From Faecalibacterium sp. I4-1-79 (GTDB taxonomy: Bacteria > Bacillota > Clostridia > Oscillospirales > Ruminococcaceae): DNA of 64,000 nt. The stretch covers positions 1,674,001 to 1,738,000 of the forward strand of contig NZ_CP094467.1 in NCBI RefSeq assembly GCF_023347235.1. Reading direction: 5' to 3'. Made by a program: the position numbers and the translations under genes. The first letter of the stretch is position 1, and every line of letters starts with the position of its first letter. This document shows, one piece after another, positions 41,821 to 50,838 of the stretch. The notes below the pieces were generated by a model that saw only the letters and a list, made by a program, of their open reading frames with translations, ran no database searches and was not told the origin of the DNA.

Positions 41821-43041
41821 TTACAGCGTGACCTTGTGGTAAATCTTTTTGCCCTTCTTGATAACGATACCCTTGGCCAGCTGCTCTGCGGTAAAGCTGA
41901 CGGTAGGAGCGGCGACCTTTTCGCCGTCTGCCAGCACACCGCCCTGCACCACCAGACGGCGAGCCTCGCCGTTGGAGGCAGCCAAGCCGGCCTTGACCAT
42001 CAGGGTCAGGATGCCGATAGCACCGTCCGTCAGGTCAGCCTCGGTCAGCTGGGTGCTGGGCATGTGCTCGGTATCCATTGCGTTGCCGCTGAACAGTGCA
42101 CGGGCAGCATTCTGAGCCTTTTCGGCCTCTTCCTTGCCATGCACCATGCTGGTCATCTCGTAGGCAAGGATCTCCTTGGCCTCGTTCAGGCGCTGATCCT
42201 GCCAAGTGCTCATCTCGTCGATCTGCTCCAGCGGCAGGAAGGTGAGCATACGGATGCACTTCATCACATCGGCATCGCCCACATTGCGCCAGTACTGGTA
42301 GAACTCGAAAGGACTGGTCTTGTTGGGGTCCAGCCAGACAGCGTTGCCGGCGGTCTTGCCCATCTTCTTGCCCTGAGAGTCGGTCAGCAAGGTCACGGTC
42401 ATGGCGTAGGCATCCTTGCCCAGCTTGCGGCGGATCAGCTCAGTGCCGCCCAGCATATTACTCCACTGGTCATCGCCGCCGAACTGCATATTGCAGCCGT
42501 AGTGCTGGAACATATAGTAGAAGTCGTAGCTCTGCATGATCATGTAGTTGAACTCTAAGAAGGACAGACCCTTCTCCATGCGCTGCTTGTAGCATTCGGC
42601 GCGCAGCATATTGTTCACGGAGAAGCAGGCGCCCACCTCGCGTAGCAGCTCAACATAGTTCAGGTCCAACAGCCAGTCGGCGTTGTTCAGCATCAGCGCC
42701 TTGCCCTCGGAGAAATCAATAAACTTCTCCATCTGCTTTTTAAAGCAGGCTGCATTGTGGGCGATATCGTCCTTGGTCAGCATCTTACGCATATCGGTGC
42801 GGCCGGAGGGGTCACCGATCATGGTAGTGCCGCCGCCGATCAGAGCGATGGGCTTGTTGCCTGCCAGCTGCAGGCGCTTCATCAGGGTCAGCGCCAGAAA
42901 ATGGCCGGCGGTCAGGCTGTCGGCAGTGCAGTCAAAGCCAATGTAAAAGGTAGCCTTGCCGTTGTTGATCAGGTCGATGATCTCCTCATCGGTAATCTGA
43001 GCTACCAGACCGCGGGCTTTCAGTTCTTCGTACAGCGTCAT
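41821..43041 (-). CDS. tyrS: Tyrosyl-tRNA synthetase
   Basis: TyrS charges tRNA-Tyr. The 406-residue protein has the class I CTADSLTAGHFLAL (HIGH-like), QFGGDDQWSN and KKMGKTAGNA (KMSKS-like), with an S4 RNA-binding tail EARRLVVQGGVLADGE. ATG 43041 follows AGGAGG by 9 nt. A T-box leader controls it. Confidence 0.96.
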   Translation of the reverse strand: MTLYEELKARGLVAQITDEEIIDLINNGKATFYIGFDCTADSLTAGHFLALTLMKRLQLAGNKPIALIGGGTTMIGDPSGRTDMRKMLTKDDIAHNAACFKKQMEKFIDFSEGKALMLNNADWLLDLNYVELLREVGACFSVNNMLRAECYKQRMEKGLSFLEFNYMIMQSYDFYYMFQHYGCNMQFGGDDQWSNMLGGTELIRRKLGKDAYAMTVTLLTDSQGKKMGKTAGNAVWLDPNKTSPFEFYQYWRNVGDADVMKCIRMLTFLPLEQIDEMSTWQDQRLNEAKEILAYEMTSMVHGKEEAEKAQNAARALFSGNAMDTEHMPSTQLTEADLTDGAIGILTLMVKAGLAASNGEARRLVVQGGVLADGEKVAAPTVSFTAEQLAKGIVIKKGKKIYHKVTL

Positions 43042-43073
43042 GGGAAAAACCTCCTGTTTTGGGGGCAGAGGAA

Positions 43074-43362
43074 ACAAAAAACGCCCTCTGCCAAAATTGA
43101 ATTTGGCAGAGGGCGAGATAACTTCGCGGTACCACCTCTGTTTGCCGTTTCCTCACGGAAGCGGCCTTACGAGTGCACACCCCAGAGTAGAGTGACACTC
43201 CTGCGTCTTTAACGCTCGCACGCGGCACAGCCTACTAGCCTTACGCATTCAGCCTGCAGCTCCGGGAGGTATTTCCCCTGCTGTTCTGTGATCCCTTGCA
43301 CCAACCGGGACTTCTCTGGACAGAACGCTTCAGGGTACTTGTTCCCTTCATCGCCATTAACA
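43074..43362 (-). promoter_or_regulatory. Tyrosyl T-box riboswitch
   Basis: The minus-strand leader has the T-box core AGGTGGTACCGCG (43137-43125) and a terminator of 14-bp stem CGCCCTCTGCCAAA (43082-43095 with 43102-43115) followed by a T-run (43080-43075). Uncharged tRNA-Tyr would favour the antiterminator and permit tyrS expression. A candidate specifier codon UAC lies at 43271-43269 in the Stem I region (GGGGAAATACCTCCC). The codon assignment is tentative; the T-box itself is clear. Confidence 0.93.
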
Positions 43363-43368
43363 ATGTCT

Positions 43369-43397
43369 ACTCTATCACAAGACCGTCGCCTTGTCAA
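43369..43397 (-). promoter_or_regulatory. tyrS promoter
   Basis: Minus strand TTGACA (43397-43392), 17 nt, TAGAGT (43374-43369). Transcription would start about 43362, giving a ~320-nt leader. Confidence 0.88.
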
Positions 43398-43431
43398 GAG
43401 TTGCCTTTTTGCAAAAGCGCATTCTGCTAAA

Positions 43432-45102
43432 TCAGCCGCCGTGCTTGTGCTCCTGCAGCATCTCCCGTGCATTGGCACGGGAAAGCTCAGTAACGTGATC
43501 ACCGGAAATCAGGCGTGCCAACGCCTCTACGCGGCCATTTTCGTCCAGCGGGTGGATCTCGGTATAGGTACGCTCGTTGGACACGTTTTTCTGGATGAGC
43601 AGATGACAATCGGCCAGTGCTGCAATCTGCGCCGTGTGGGTGATGCACAGGATCTGATGTCCCTGTGCGCTCTGACGCAGTACCTCGCCAATGCGTCCGG
43701 CTGCCTTGCCGGACACACCGCTGTCGATCTCATCATAGATCACGGTAGGTACAGCGTCCTTATCGGCCATTGCATTCTTGATGGCAAGAGTGATACGGCT
43801 CAGCTCGCCGCCGGATGCGATTTTTGCCAGCGGCTTGGGCGCTTCACCGGGGTTTGTTGAGATGTAGAACTCGATGCTGTCCTGCCCATGGCTGGCCAGC
43901 GGGCCGCGGGTGTGCCGCAAAGTCATACGCACACCCGGCATATTCAAAAAGTCCAGCGTGCCGGAAATGCGGGTGTTCAGTTCCTCAAAGGCTTTCAGCC
44001 GGGTCTGGGTCAGCGCCTCTGCCTTTTCCCGCGCTTTTGCGTAAAGACGCAGCTTTTCGGCCTGCAATGCATCGTGGCGCTGTTGGGAATTCTGGATGTT
44101 ATCCAGTTCCTCCCGGGCCTTCTGCCCAAAAGAAATCACGTCCTCCACCGTGCTGCCGTACTTGCGCTTCAGCCGATACAAGAGATCCAGCCGTTGCTCT
44201 ACCTCGTCCAGTTCTGCATCATTGGTGTCGTAGGCATCCAGCCGCCCGATCAGATCTGCGGCCACATCCTTGGCGTTATAGTATAAGTCCAGCAGCTGCC
44301 CGGCGGCGGCTGTAAGCGCGGGGTCCAGCTGCGCAGCGGCATCCACTGCGTTGGAGGCTTCCCCTAGCAGATCCACTGCGCCTGCGGCATCATCACTGCC
44401 GGAAAGCAGCGCATAGCTTTGTGCCAGACGATCCCGGATGGCAGAGGCATTGGACAGCACCTTCCGGCGGTTTTCCAGCGTCTGCTCCTCACCGGCAGTC
44501 AGTCCGGCATCCTCGATCTCCTGCACCTGATATTGCAACAGGTCGATCTTGCGCTGTTTTTCAGCCTCATCCGTAATCAGGGCATCCAGTTCCCGCTTGA
44601 CCCGCACCAGCTCACGGTACAGGGTATAGTACTCCTGAAAAACAGTGCGGTTCTGCGCATAATCATCCAGAATGCCCAGATGATGCGCCGGATTGAGCAG
44701 ACCCACAGAATCGTGCTGGCCGTTGATGTTGATCAGACCGCCGCACAGCTCCCGCAGAACGGCTGCCGTGGCCGGCATCCCGTTGATGCGGCAGCTGCTT
44801 TTACCCTCGGCGGTGATCTCGCGGCTGAGCAACAGTGCTTCCGAGCGCTCGTAGCCGGACTGTTCAAGCTTATCCAGCACAGCAGGCGGCACCTGCTCAA
44901 AGGCGGCGCGGATCACCGCCTTTGCAGCCCCGGTGCGCACCAAGTCCTTAGAGGTGCGGTTGCCAAGGATCGCATTGATGGAATCGATCAGGATGGATTT
45001 GCCCGCACCGGTCTCGCCGGTCAGCACATTCAGCCCCGGTTCAAAGTGCACCTCCGCCTTCTGAATCACGGCAACATTTTCAATTTGCAGGCTGCTCAGC
45101 AT
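43432..45102 (-). CDS. recN: DNA repair protein RecN
   Basis: RecN is an SMC-like repair ATPase. The 556-residue protein has the P-loop GLNVLTGETGAGKSILIDS, a central coiled-coil, and the C-terminal KIASGGELSRITLA signature with VPTVIYDEIDSG Walker B. It is the last gene of the asp23-to-recN superoperon and starts 18 nt after argR. Confidence 0.96.
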   Translation of the reverse strand: MLSSLQIENVAVIQKAEVHFEPGLNVLTGETGAGKSILIDSINAILGNRTSKDLVRTGAAKAVIRAAFEQVPPAVLDKLEQSGYERSEALLLSREITAEGKSSCRINGMPATAAVLRELCGGLININGQHDSVGLLNPAHHLGILDDYAQNRTVFQEYYTLYRELVRVKRELDALITDEAEKQRKIDLLQYQVQEIEDAGLTAGEEQTLENRRKVLSNASAIRDRLAQSYALLSGSDDAAGAVDLLGEASNAVDAAAQLDPALTAAAGQLLDLYYNAKDVAADLIGRLDAYDTNDAELDEVEQRLDLLYRLKRKYGSTVEDVISFGQKAREELDNIQNSQQRHDALQAEKLRLYAKAREKAEALTQTRLKAFEELNTRISGTLDFLNMPGVRMTLRHTRGPLASHGQDSIEFYISTNPGEAPKPLAKIASGGELSRITLAIKNAMADKDAVPTVIYDEIDSGVSGKAAGRIGEVLRQSAQGHQILCITHTAQIAALADCHLLIQKNVSNERTYTEIHPLDENGRVEALARLISGDHVTELSRANAREMLQEHKHGG

Positions 45103-45120
45103 GGCTTCGTTCTCCTACTG

Positions 45121-45609
45121 TCATCTCTGCCCCACATAGCGGGTCAGCTCCGAACAAATGGTCTTTGCATCGCGCTCCGAGCGCGCAACAATTAAGAAGG
45201 TGTCGTCACCGGAAAGAGTACCGACAACGTTTTTCCACTGCAAGGCGTCAAAAACCTCACAGGCAGCATTTGCCATGCCGGAATAGCATTTTACCAGCAC
45301 AACATGCCCGGCGTAATCCACCCCCAAAACGGACTCATGAAAGATGGTCTCAAAGCGCCCTTGGGTCTTGGGGTTGAAGCTTTCGTTCCGGCTGGAAACA
45401 TAGCGGTAACCCTCGGTGGTGGCTGCCTTTACAAGGCACAACTCTCGGATATCGCGGGAAACGGTGGCCTGCGTTACCTCAAAGCCTTCGTTCCGCAGGT
45501 GTTCCAGCAGCACCTCCTGTCGGCTGATGGGATGCTCCTGCACAAGACGCAGAATCGTCTGTAAGCGTTCCGCTTTTGTTTTTGTATCTTCTTTGCGGCT
45601 GCGTGCCAT
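45121..45609 (-). CDS. argR: Arginine repressor ArgR/AhrC
   Basis: The 162-residue repressor has the winged-helix start (RLQTILRLVQEHPISRQEVL, TQATVSRDIRELCLVK) and an arginine-binding C-terminal core with VGTLSGDDTFLIV. It controls arginine synthesis genes and in this genomic setting is conserved next to recN. The second ACT-like core includes GHVVLVKCYSGMA. Confidence 0.95.
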   Translation of the reverse strand: MARSRKEDTKTKAERLQTILRLVQEHPISRQEVLLEHLRNEGFEVTQATVSRDIRELCLVKAATTEGYRYVSSRNESFNPKTQGRFETIFHESVLGVDYAGHVVLVKCYSGMANAACEVFDALQWKNVVGTLSGDDTFLIVARSERDAKTICSELTRYVGQR

Positions 45610-45629
45610 CTTAAAAATCGCCTCCCGTG

Positions 45630-46478
45630 TTATTGTCTTTTGCGCAGTTTCTGGTCAATGGCCTGAAACTGGTCTGCCCGCCCAAAGGTGATAAGCTTGA
45701 CGTTTTGATCGGACAGACGGATCTCTGCGGTGGCACCCGCCTTGAGGGGGTAGCCCGTACCGCCGTCACAGCTGATAAATACTTCATCATCTGCCACCTG
45801 TCCCACGCAGACGTTCAGCTTGCGCTCCTGCGCAAACACCATGGCCGGGCTGGCCAGACTGTGAGGGCAGATGGGAGTCACCACGATGCCCTTGGTCTGC
45901 GAGTCCAGAATCGGGCCTCCGGCTGCCAGCGAGTAGGCCGTAGAGCCGGTGGGGGTCGCCACAATAACGCCATCGCCTCGGTAGTGCTCTACCAGAATAT
46001 CATCGCAGTAAATGCTGAAGTCGATGGCCTGCTGCAAGCGCCCTTTGGTCACCACCACATCGTTGAGGGCGTGACCCTCCCAGCCGTCCTGACCAAGCAC
46101 CCGGGCATATAAAAGCATCCGGTTATCCAGCTGGAACTCACCCCGCGCCACGGCGGACAGCTTTGTTTCCATTTCGCCGATCTCGCAAGTAGCCAAAAAG
46201 CCGCAGCGTCCCAGATTGATGCCGAGGATGGGCTTTGCGTACCGGAGCGAAAGATTCGCTTCGTGCAGGATGGTACCGTCCCCACCGATGGTCAGGATTA
46301 CGTCAGCACGCTCCAGACACTGCTCCAGCGGCAGATAAACGACCCCTGCCGTGTTGTTTTCTTGCAAAGCATCGTTCATCAGCACGGCTACGCCGTGGGT
46401 CAGCAGGATCTGCGCCGCACGCAGCGCAATCTCGCTGGCGGAGGTCTTGCCCGGGTTGGGCGAAATGTAGATCGTCAT
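45630..46478 (-). CDS. nadK: NAD kinase
   Basis: NadK phosphorylates NAD to NADP. The 282-residue protein has ILTIGGDGTILHEAN (GGDGT), GINLGRCGFLA and VATPTGSTAYSLAAGGP. GAL/HALNDVVV carries the usual Asn-Asp/Glu position. It sits 20 nt from argR in the conserved gene string. Confidence 0.95.
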   Translation of the reverse strand: MTIYISPNPGKTSASEIALRAAQILLTHGVAVLMNDALQENNTAGVVYLPLEQCLERADVILTIGGDGTILHEANLSLRYAKPILGINLGRCGFLATCEIGEMETKLSAVARGEFQLDNRMLLYARVLGQDGWEGHALNDVVVTKGRLQQAIDFSIYCDDILVEHYRGDGVIVATPTGSTAYSLAAGGPILDSQTKGIVVTPICPHSLASPAMVFAQERKLNVCVGQVADDEVFISCDGGTGYPLKAGATAEIRLSDQNVKLITFGRADQFQAIDQKLRKRQ

Positions 46479-46508
46479 GCCGGCTTCTCCTTTGCTGACG
46501 GCTGGGTC

Positions 46509-47312
46509 TTAACGATCCAGCGTGGTGTGGCTTGCTGCCACCACCTGTGCGGCGGCTTCATCGTCCAACACTGCGGGCTGGTCACTCTTCTGCACAAACA
46601 TCAGGTACTCGATATTGCCCTCCGGCCCCTTGACCGGGCTGTAATCCAGCCCGCGCACTACAAAGCCGTTTTCCGCAGCATAAGACATGGCATTGTGCAG
46701 CACCTCACGGTGCACGGCGGGGTCGCGCACCACACCGTTTTTGCCCACCTTTTCGCGGCCTGCCTCAAACTGCGGCTTCACCAGACAGACGCCCATGGCG
46801 TCCGGGGTTGTGATGCGCTGTGCCACCGGGAAGATGTGATGCAGAGAAATAAAGGAAACATCCACACTGAAAAACTCAATAGGCTCTGCCAGATCTTCCG
46901 GCGTGACATAGCGGATGTTCGTGCGTTCCATGTTCACCACACGATCATCCGTCCGCAGGCTCCATGCCAGCTGACCATAGCCAACATCTACGGCATACAC
47001 TTTCACTGCACCATTTTGTAGCATGCAGTCGGTAAAGCCGCCGGTGGACGCACCAATGTCCATGCAGACCTTGCCGTTAGGGGTAAGCGGGAAACACTTC
47101 ATGGCCTTTTCCAGCTTCAGACCGCCGCGGCTGACATAGCCGATATCGTGGCCGCGCACCTCGACCACAGCATCCTCCTTAATCATTTCGCCGGCCTTGT
47201 CCACCTTTTGCTGATTGACAAAAACCACGCCGGCCATGATCAGAGCTTTGGCACGCTCCCGGCTCTGCACAAGGCCGTTCTGCACAAGATATTGATCCAA
47301 CCGAATTTTCAC
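46509..47312 (-). CDS. tlyA: TlyA-family S4/FtsJ rRNA methyltransferase
   Basis: The 267-residue protein pairs an N-terminal S4 domain (IRLDQYLVQNGLVQSRERAK) with an FtsJ-type methyltransferase (VCMDIGASTGGFTDCML SAM site). TlyA 2'-O-methylates rRNA; some relatives act as hemolysins. Its GTG start at 47312 overlaps the dxs stop (GTGA) and follows AAAGGAG; longer in-frame upstream codons belong to the dxs frame region. Confidence 0.93.
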   Translation of the reverse strand: MKIRLDQYLVQNGLVQSRERAKALIMAGVVFVNQQKVDKAGEMIKEDAVVEVRGHDIGYVSRGGLKLEKAMKCFPLTPNGKVCMDIGASTGGFTDCMLQNGAVKVYAVDVGYGQLAWSLRTDDRVVNMERTNIRYVTPEDLAEPIEFFSVDVSFISLHHIFPVAQRITTPDAMGVCLVKPQFEAGREKVGKNGVVRDPAVHREVLHNAMSYAAENGFVVRGLDYSPVKGPEGNIEYLMFVQKSDQPAVLDDEAAAQVVAASHTTLDR

Positions 47313-49192
47313 AGCTCGTTTTCTCCTTTCATAAGGGCAGCCCGGACTGCCTGCACAAGATCTGCAGCATCCAGACCGGTGCACTGCTTGATCTGCGGAA
47401 CAGTCGCGTGCGGCAGACAGGCCGTGTGAACAGCGCAGTGCAAAAAGCGGCCGTTCCAGCCCTTTTGCTGTAGAGCATATGCCAGATGCTCGCCAATGCC
47501 ACCGGCTGCAACACATTCCTCTGCGAACAGTACAATTTTATATTTCAACACAGCATCGATAAGTTTATCTGTAAAGGGATACAGCTTTACAAGCTTCAGA
47601 ACATCCGCATACTGCGATGCATCGTTCAATTGATCGGCAGCTTCCAGCAGTTCCTCTAGCTCATCCGCATAGCTGACCAGAAGGATCTTTGCTCCGGGCG
47701 TCTGTTTCAGGAAATCGTAGTCCTGCTTTGTGCAGGGATACTGCGCCAGCTTTGCACTCTCGCCGCCGCGGGGATAACGGATAGCCCGCGGGCCAGAGAC
47801 TGTATCCTGCAATAAATAGTGCAGCCAGTATTGCAGCTCCTCGTAGTTGGAGGGCGCATAGACCGGGATACCCATCTGGCTGAGGAAAGCAGCATCATAG
47901 ATGCCCTGATGGGTCTCGCCATCTGCGGGAACAAAGCCTGCACGGTCGATGGCAAAGACCACGTTTTCCTTTAAAAGGTTGACATCATGGATGATCTGGT
48001 CGTAGGAGCGCTGTAGGAAGGTAGAGTAGATGCACACCACCGGTAGCATTCCCTGACTGGCAAGACCTGCTGCAAAGGTGACGGCATGCTGCTCTGCCAT
48101 GCCCACATCAAAAAAGCGCTGCGGGTGACGATGGGCAAAGAATTGCAATCCGGTGCCGTACTTCATGGCAGCGGTGATCGCGCAGAGCTTCGGGTTTTGG
48201 ATTCCCTCCTGCACCAGCATCTTGCCGAAAACGGTGGAGAAGGACTCCTTCGGCGCAACCTCCGGGTCCGGCATTCCATCCGGGTCAAAGGCGGATACAC
48301 CGTGATAGTTGCCCGGGTTCATCTCTGCCGGCTGATAGCCCTTACCTTTTTTAGTCACAACATGCAAAAAGTGCGGGCCCGGCCGCTGATAGATCGAGCG
48401 CAGAGTGCGCTCCAGTTCCTCCACATTATGACCGTCCACCGGGCCGATGTACTCAAAGCCCATATCCTCGAACATGGTGGAGTGGTACATGGCGCGGCGC
48501 ACCAGCGTTTTTGCGCCCATCAGCGACTTTTTCATCGGCGTACCGATCAATGGCACGCCGTCCAGAAAGCTGCGCACATTATCCTTGGCATCGTAATAGG
48601 CCGTAGTCGTGCGCAGATGGGTCAGATACCGCGCCAGCGCACCAACATTTTTAGAGATGGACATCTTGTTATCGTTCAGGATCACAAGCAGATTATCCAA
48701 CCCGCCGATGTTGTTCATGCCCTCGTATACCATACCGCCAGTAAAAGCACCATCGCCGATCACTGCCACCACAAGCCCGGATTCTCGCTTGATTTTTTTT
48801 GCCCAAGCCATGCCAATGGCCAGCGAAAGCGCCGTATTGCCATGTCCGGCAATAAAGGCATCGTGCACACTTTCATGGGGGTTCGGGAAACCGGAAATAC
48901 CATCCAGCTGCCGCAAATGGTCAAACTGCTTCCGGCGTCCGGTGAGCAGCTTGTGGGTGTAGCACTGATGCCCCACGTCGAATACGATCTTATCCTTAGG
49001 CGTTTCCAATACACGGTGCAGCGCCACTGTAAGCTCTACAGTGCCAAGATTAGAGGCCAGATGCCCGCCCGTTTTGGAGATGTTTTCCAGCATAAAATGC
49101 CGTATCTCCGCGCAAAGCTTCTCCACCTGCTGTGCATTCAGTTTTTTAAGATCGCTGGGCTGATCGATCTTGTCCAGCAACAACGATTCCAT
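47309..49192 (-). CDS. dxs: 1-deoxy-D-xylulose-5-phosphate synthase
   Basis: Dxs starts the non-mevalonate isoprenoid pathway. The 627-residue enzyme has the thiamine-binding VIGDGAFTGGMVYEGMNN (GDG..NN), HASNLG-type GGHLASNLGTVEL, and C-terminal transketolase motif ARVAEQ-like DVGMAEQHAVTFAAGLA. ATG 49192 follows AAAGGA by 9 nt; the GTG at 49198 is too near the site. It is grouped with ispA for isoprenoid precursors. Confidence 0.96.
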   Translation of the reverse strand: MESLLLDKIDQPSDLKKLNAQQVEKLCAEIRHFMLENISKTGGHLASNLGTVELTVALHRVLETPKDKIVFDVGHQCYTHKLLTGRRKQFDHLRQLDGISGFPNPHESVHDAFIAGHGNTALSLAIGMAWAKKIKRESGLVVAVIGDGAFTGGMVYEGMNNIGGLDNLLVILNDNKMSISKNVGALARYLTHLRTTTAYYDAKDNVRSFLDGVPLIGTPMKKSLMGAKTLVRRAMYHSTMFEDMGFEYIGPVDGHNVEELERTLRSIYQRPGPHFLHVVTKKGKGYQPAEMNPGNYHGVSAFDPDGMPDPEVAPKESFSTVFGKMLVQEGIQNPKLCAITAAMKYGTGLQFFAHRHPQRFFDVGMAEQHAVTFAAGLASQGMLPVVCIYSTFLQRSYDQIIHDVNLLKENVVFAIDRAGFVPADGETHQGIYDAAFLSQMGIPVYAPSNYEELQYWLHYLLQDTVSGPRAIRYPRGGESAKLAQYPCTKQDYDFLKQTPGAKILLVSYADELEELLEAADQLNDASQYADVLKLVKLYPFTDKLIDAVLKYKIVLFAEECVAAGGIGEHLAYALQQKGWNGRFLHCAVHTACLPHATVPQIKQCTGLDAADLVQAVRAALMKGENEL

Positions 49193-49240
49193 ATTCACAC
49201 GTCCTTTATGCGTTTGTACTTTGGGCGTTTCTGTCGCTTT

Positions 49241-49708
49241 TTACACGACCGGGAACAAAAAGCCCACCAGAGAGCCGAGCAGCACGCCTGCTACGACCTG
49301 CAGCGGCGTGTGACCGACCATTTCCTTCAGGTGCATATTCTGTAAAAAGGGAGCGTTTTTCTCACTTACATCGATCCACTGGGCGATCATCTGGTTCAGC
49401 ACCTTTGCCTGCTCGCCGGTCTCGTGCCGGACACCCATAGCATCATGCATGGTGATGATCGCTACAACGCAGGCAACCGCGAAAATGGGCGAAGAGATCC
49501 CGGCACTGCGCCCGGTAACAATGGCCATGGCGCAGACGGTCGCGCTGTGTGCGCTGGGCATACCGCCATCGCCCCACATCCGCTCTAGCTGGAACTTGCC
49601 CAGCAGAACAAAGTTGATGATGGTCTTTAACACCTGCGCAATGAACCAGCTGAGGAGCGATGCCGTCAAGATCTGATTGGCTGATAAGATGTTTTGAATA
49701 AACTGCAT
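49241..49708 (-). CDS. Divergent PAP2-family membrane protein (DUF212/YuiD-like)
   Basis: The 155-residue membrane protein has three to four helices and the DUF212 motifs GDGGMPSAHSATVCAMA and MHDAMGVRHETGEQAKVLN, plus GHTPLQVVAGVLLG. These are phosphatase-like but divergent from PAP2; activity is unknown, possibly on isoprenoid phosphates given its place between dxs and ispA. Confidence 0.9.
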   Translation of the reverse strand: MQFIQNILSANQILTASLLSWFIAQVLKTIINFVLLGKFQLERMWGDGGMPSAHSATVCAMAIVTGRSAGISSPIFAVACVVAIITMHDAMGVRHETGEQAKVLNQMIAQWIDVSEKNAPFLQNMHLKEMVGHTPLQVVAGVLLGSLVGFLFPVV

Positions 49709-49726
49709 ATCCGTATTCCCTTTTCT

Positions 49727-50608
49727 TTAGTTTTTGCGCACCAGCAGTTGCTGTGCCAACTGCTGCAAAAAAGCCGCTTTTACGCCAAAATGCTGTTGCA
49801 GATCTTCGCAGATCTGCTCGTTCAGCTTTTGTGCCAATGCCATTGCACCGTCTGCCCCGTACAGGGTGACGAAAGTTGTCTTGCCGTTTTCACTGTCGCT
49901 GCCAATGGGCTTGCCCAGCTGCTCCGGGGTGCTGGTAACATCCAGCACATCGTCCACGATCTGGAACACCAGCCCCAACCCGTATGCGTAGGAGGCCAGG
50001 ATCTCGCACTGCTGCGGTGTTGCACCGGCTGCGGCAGCGCCCATCTGGACGGCGGCGTTGATCAGTGCACCGGTCTTGTTGCGGTGGATGAGACGCAACT
50101 GCTCCTCCGTAGCAGCCAATGCTTCATATTTCAGATCCAGTTCCTGTCCGTAGACCATGCCGCGGCTGCCCGCACCTGCGCCCAGTGCACGGGCGGCTGC
50201 CACGCAGACTTGCGGCGCAGCGGGTGCGTTGGCGATCACCTCAAAGGCCTCGGTCAACAACACATCACCGGCCAGCATCGCTGTGGACTCGCTGAAAGCC
50301 TTGTGGCAGGAGGGTCGGCCCCGGCGCAGATCATCATTGTCCATGCAGGGCAGATCATCGTGGATCAGCGAGTAGCAATGCAGCATCTCCACAGCTGCCG
50401 CAAACTGTGCAGCAGTCTGCATCTCGCCGCCCAGCATATCACAGACGCTGAGTGTCAGAATTGCGCGGATGCGCTTTCCGCCGCCCAGCAGGCTGTAACG
50501 GGCGGCTCTGCACACCTCCGATTCCTCGGGCAGAAAACGGGCGCTGGCAGCATCCAGCGCAGCCGTGGCTTGCAGCAGATATTCCTGATATTGCGCCTTG
50601 TATTCCAT
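49727..50608 (-). CDS. ispA: Geranyl/farnesyl diphosphate synthase
   Basis: The 293-residue prenyltransferase has the first Asp-rich motif LIHDDLPCMDNDDLRRG and second FQIVDDVLDVT, making C15 isoprenoid. Its ATG overlaps the xseB stop (TAATG). Location upstream of dxs is the Firmicutes standard. Confidence 0.95.
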   Translation of the reverse strand: MEYKAQYQEYLLQATAALDAASARFLPEESEVCRAARYSLLGGGKRIRAILTLSVCDMLGGEMQTAAQFAAAVEMLHCYSLIHDDLPCMDNDDLRRGRPSCHKAFSESTAMLAGDVLLTEAFEVIANAPAAPQVCVAAARALGAGAGSRGMVYGQELDLKYEALAATEEQLRLIHRNKTGALINAAVQMGAAAAGATPQQCEILASYAYGLGLVFQIVDDVLDVTSTPEQLGKPIGSDSENGKTTFVTLYGADGAMALAQKLNEQICEDLQQHFGVKAAFLQQLAQQLLVRKN

Positions 50609-50838
50609 TATTCTTCCTCCTGCTCCTGCGGGGCTTCTACGGTCTCAGCAATCTTTGCACTGATCTCCTCGATCTGCAACGAGGTTTTTTCCAGTGTTGT
50701 ATGGCAGTACTGCATCAGAGAGGCCGCTTCCGCATACAACTTGACGGAATCTGCCAGCGAGGTGTCCTCCTGCTGCATCTGTGCAAGGATCGCGTTCAGC
50801 CGATCCATTCCTTCTTCAAAGCTTTTGGGTGCTCTCAT
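50608..50838 (-). CDS. xseB: Exodeoxyribonuclease VII small subunit
   Basis: The 76-residue protein (MRAPKSFEEGMDRLNAILAQ...) has the XseB helical pattern LADSVKLYAEAASLMQYC. It pairs with XseA; the genes overlap by 23 nt. GGAGGAG immediately precedes the ATG at 50838. Confidence 0.93.
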   Translation of the reverse strand: MRAPKSFEEGMDRLNAILAQMQQEDTSLADSVKLYAEAASLMQYCHTTLEKTSLQIEEISAKIAETVEAPQEQEEE

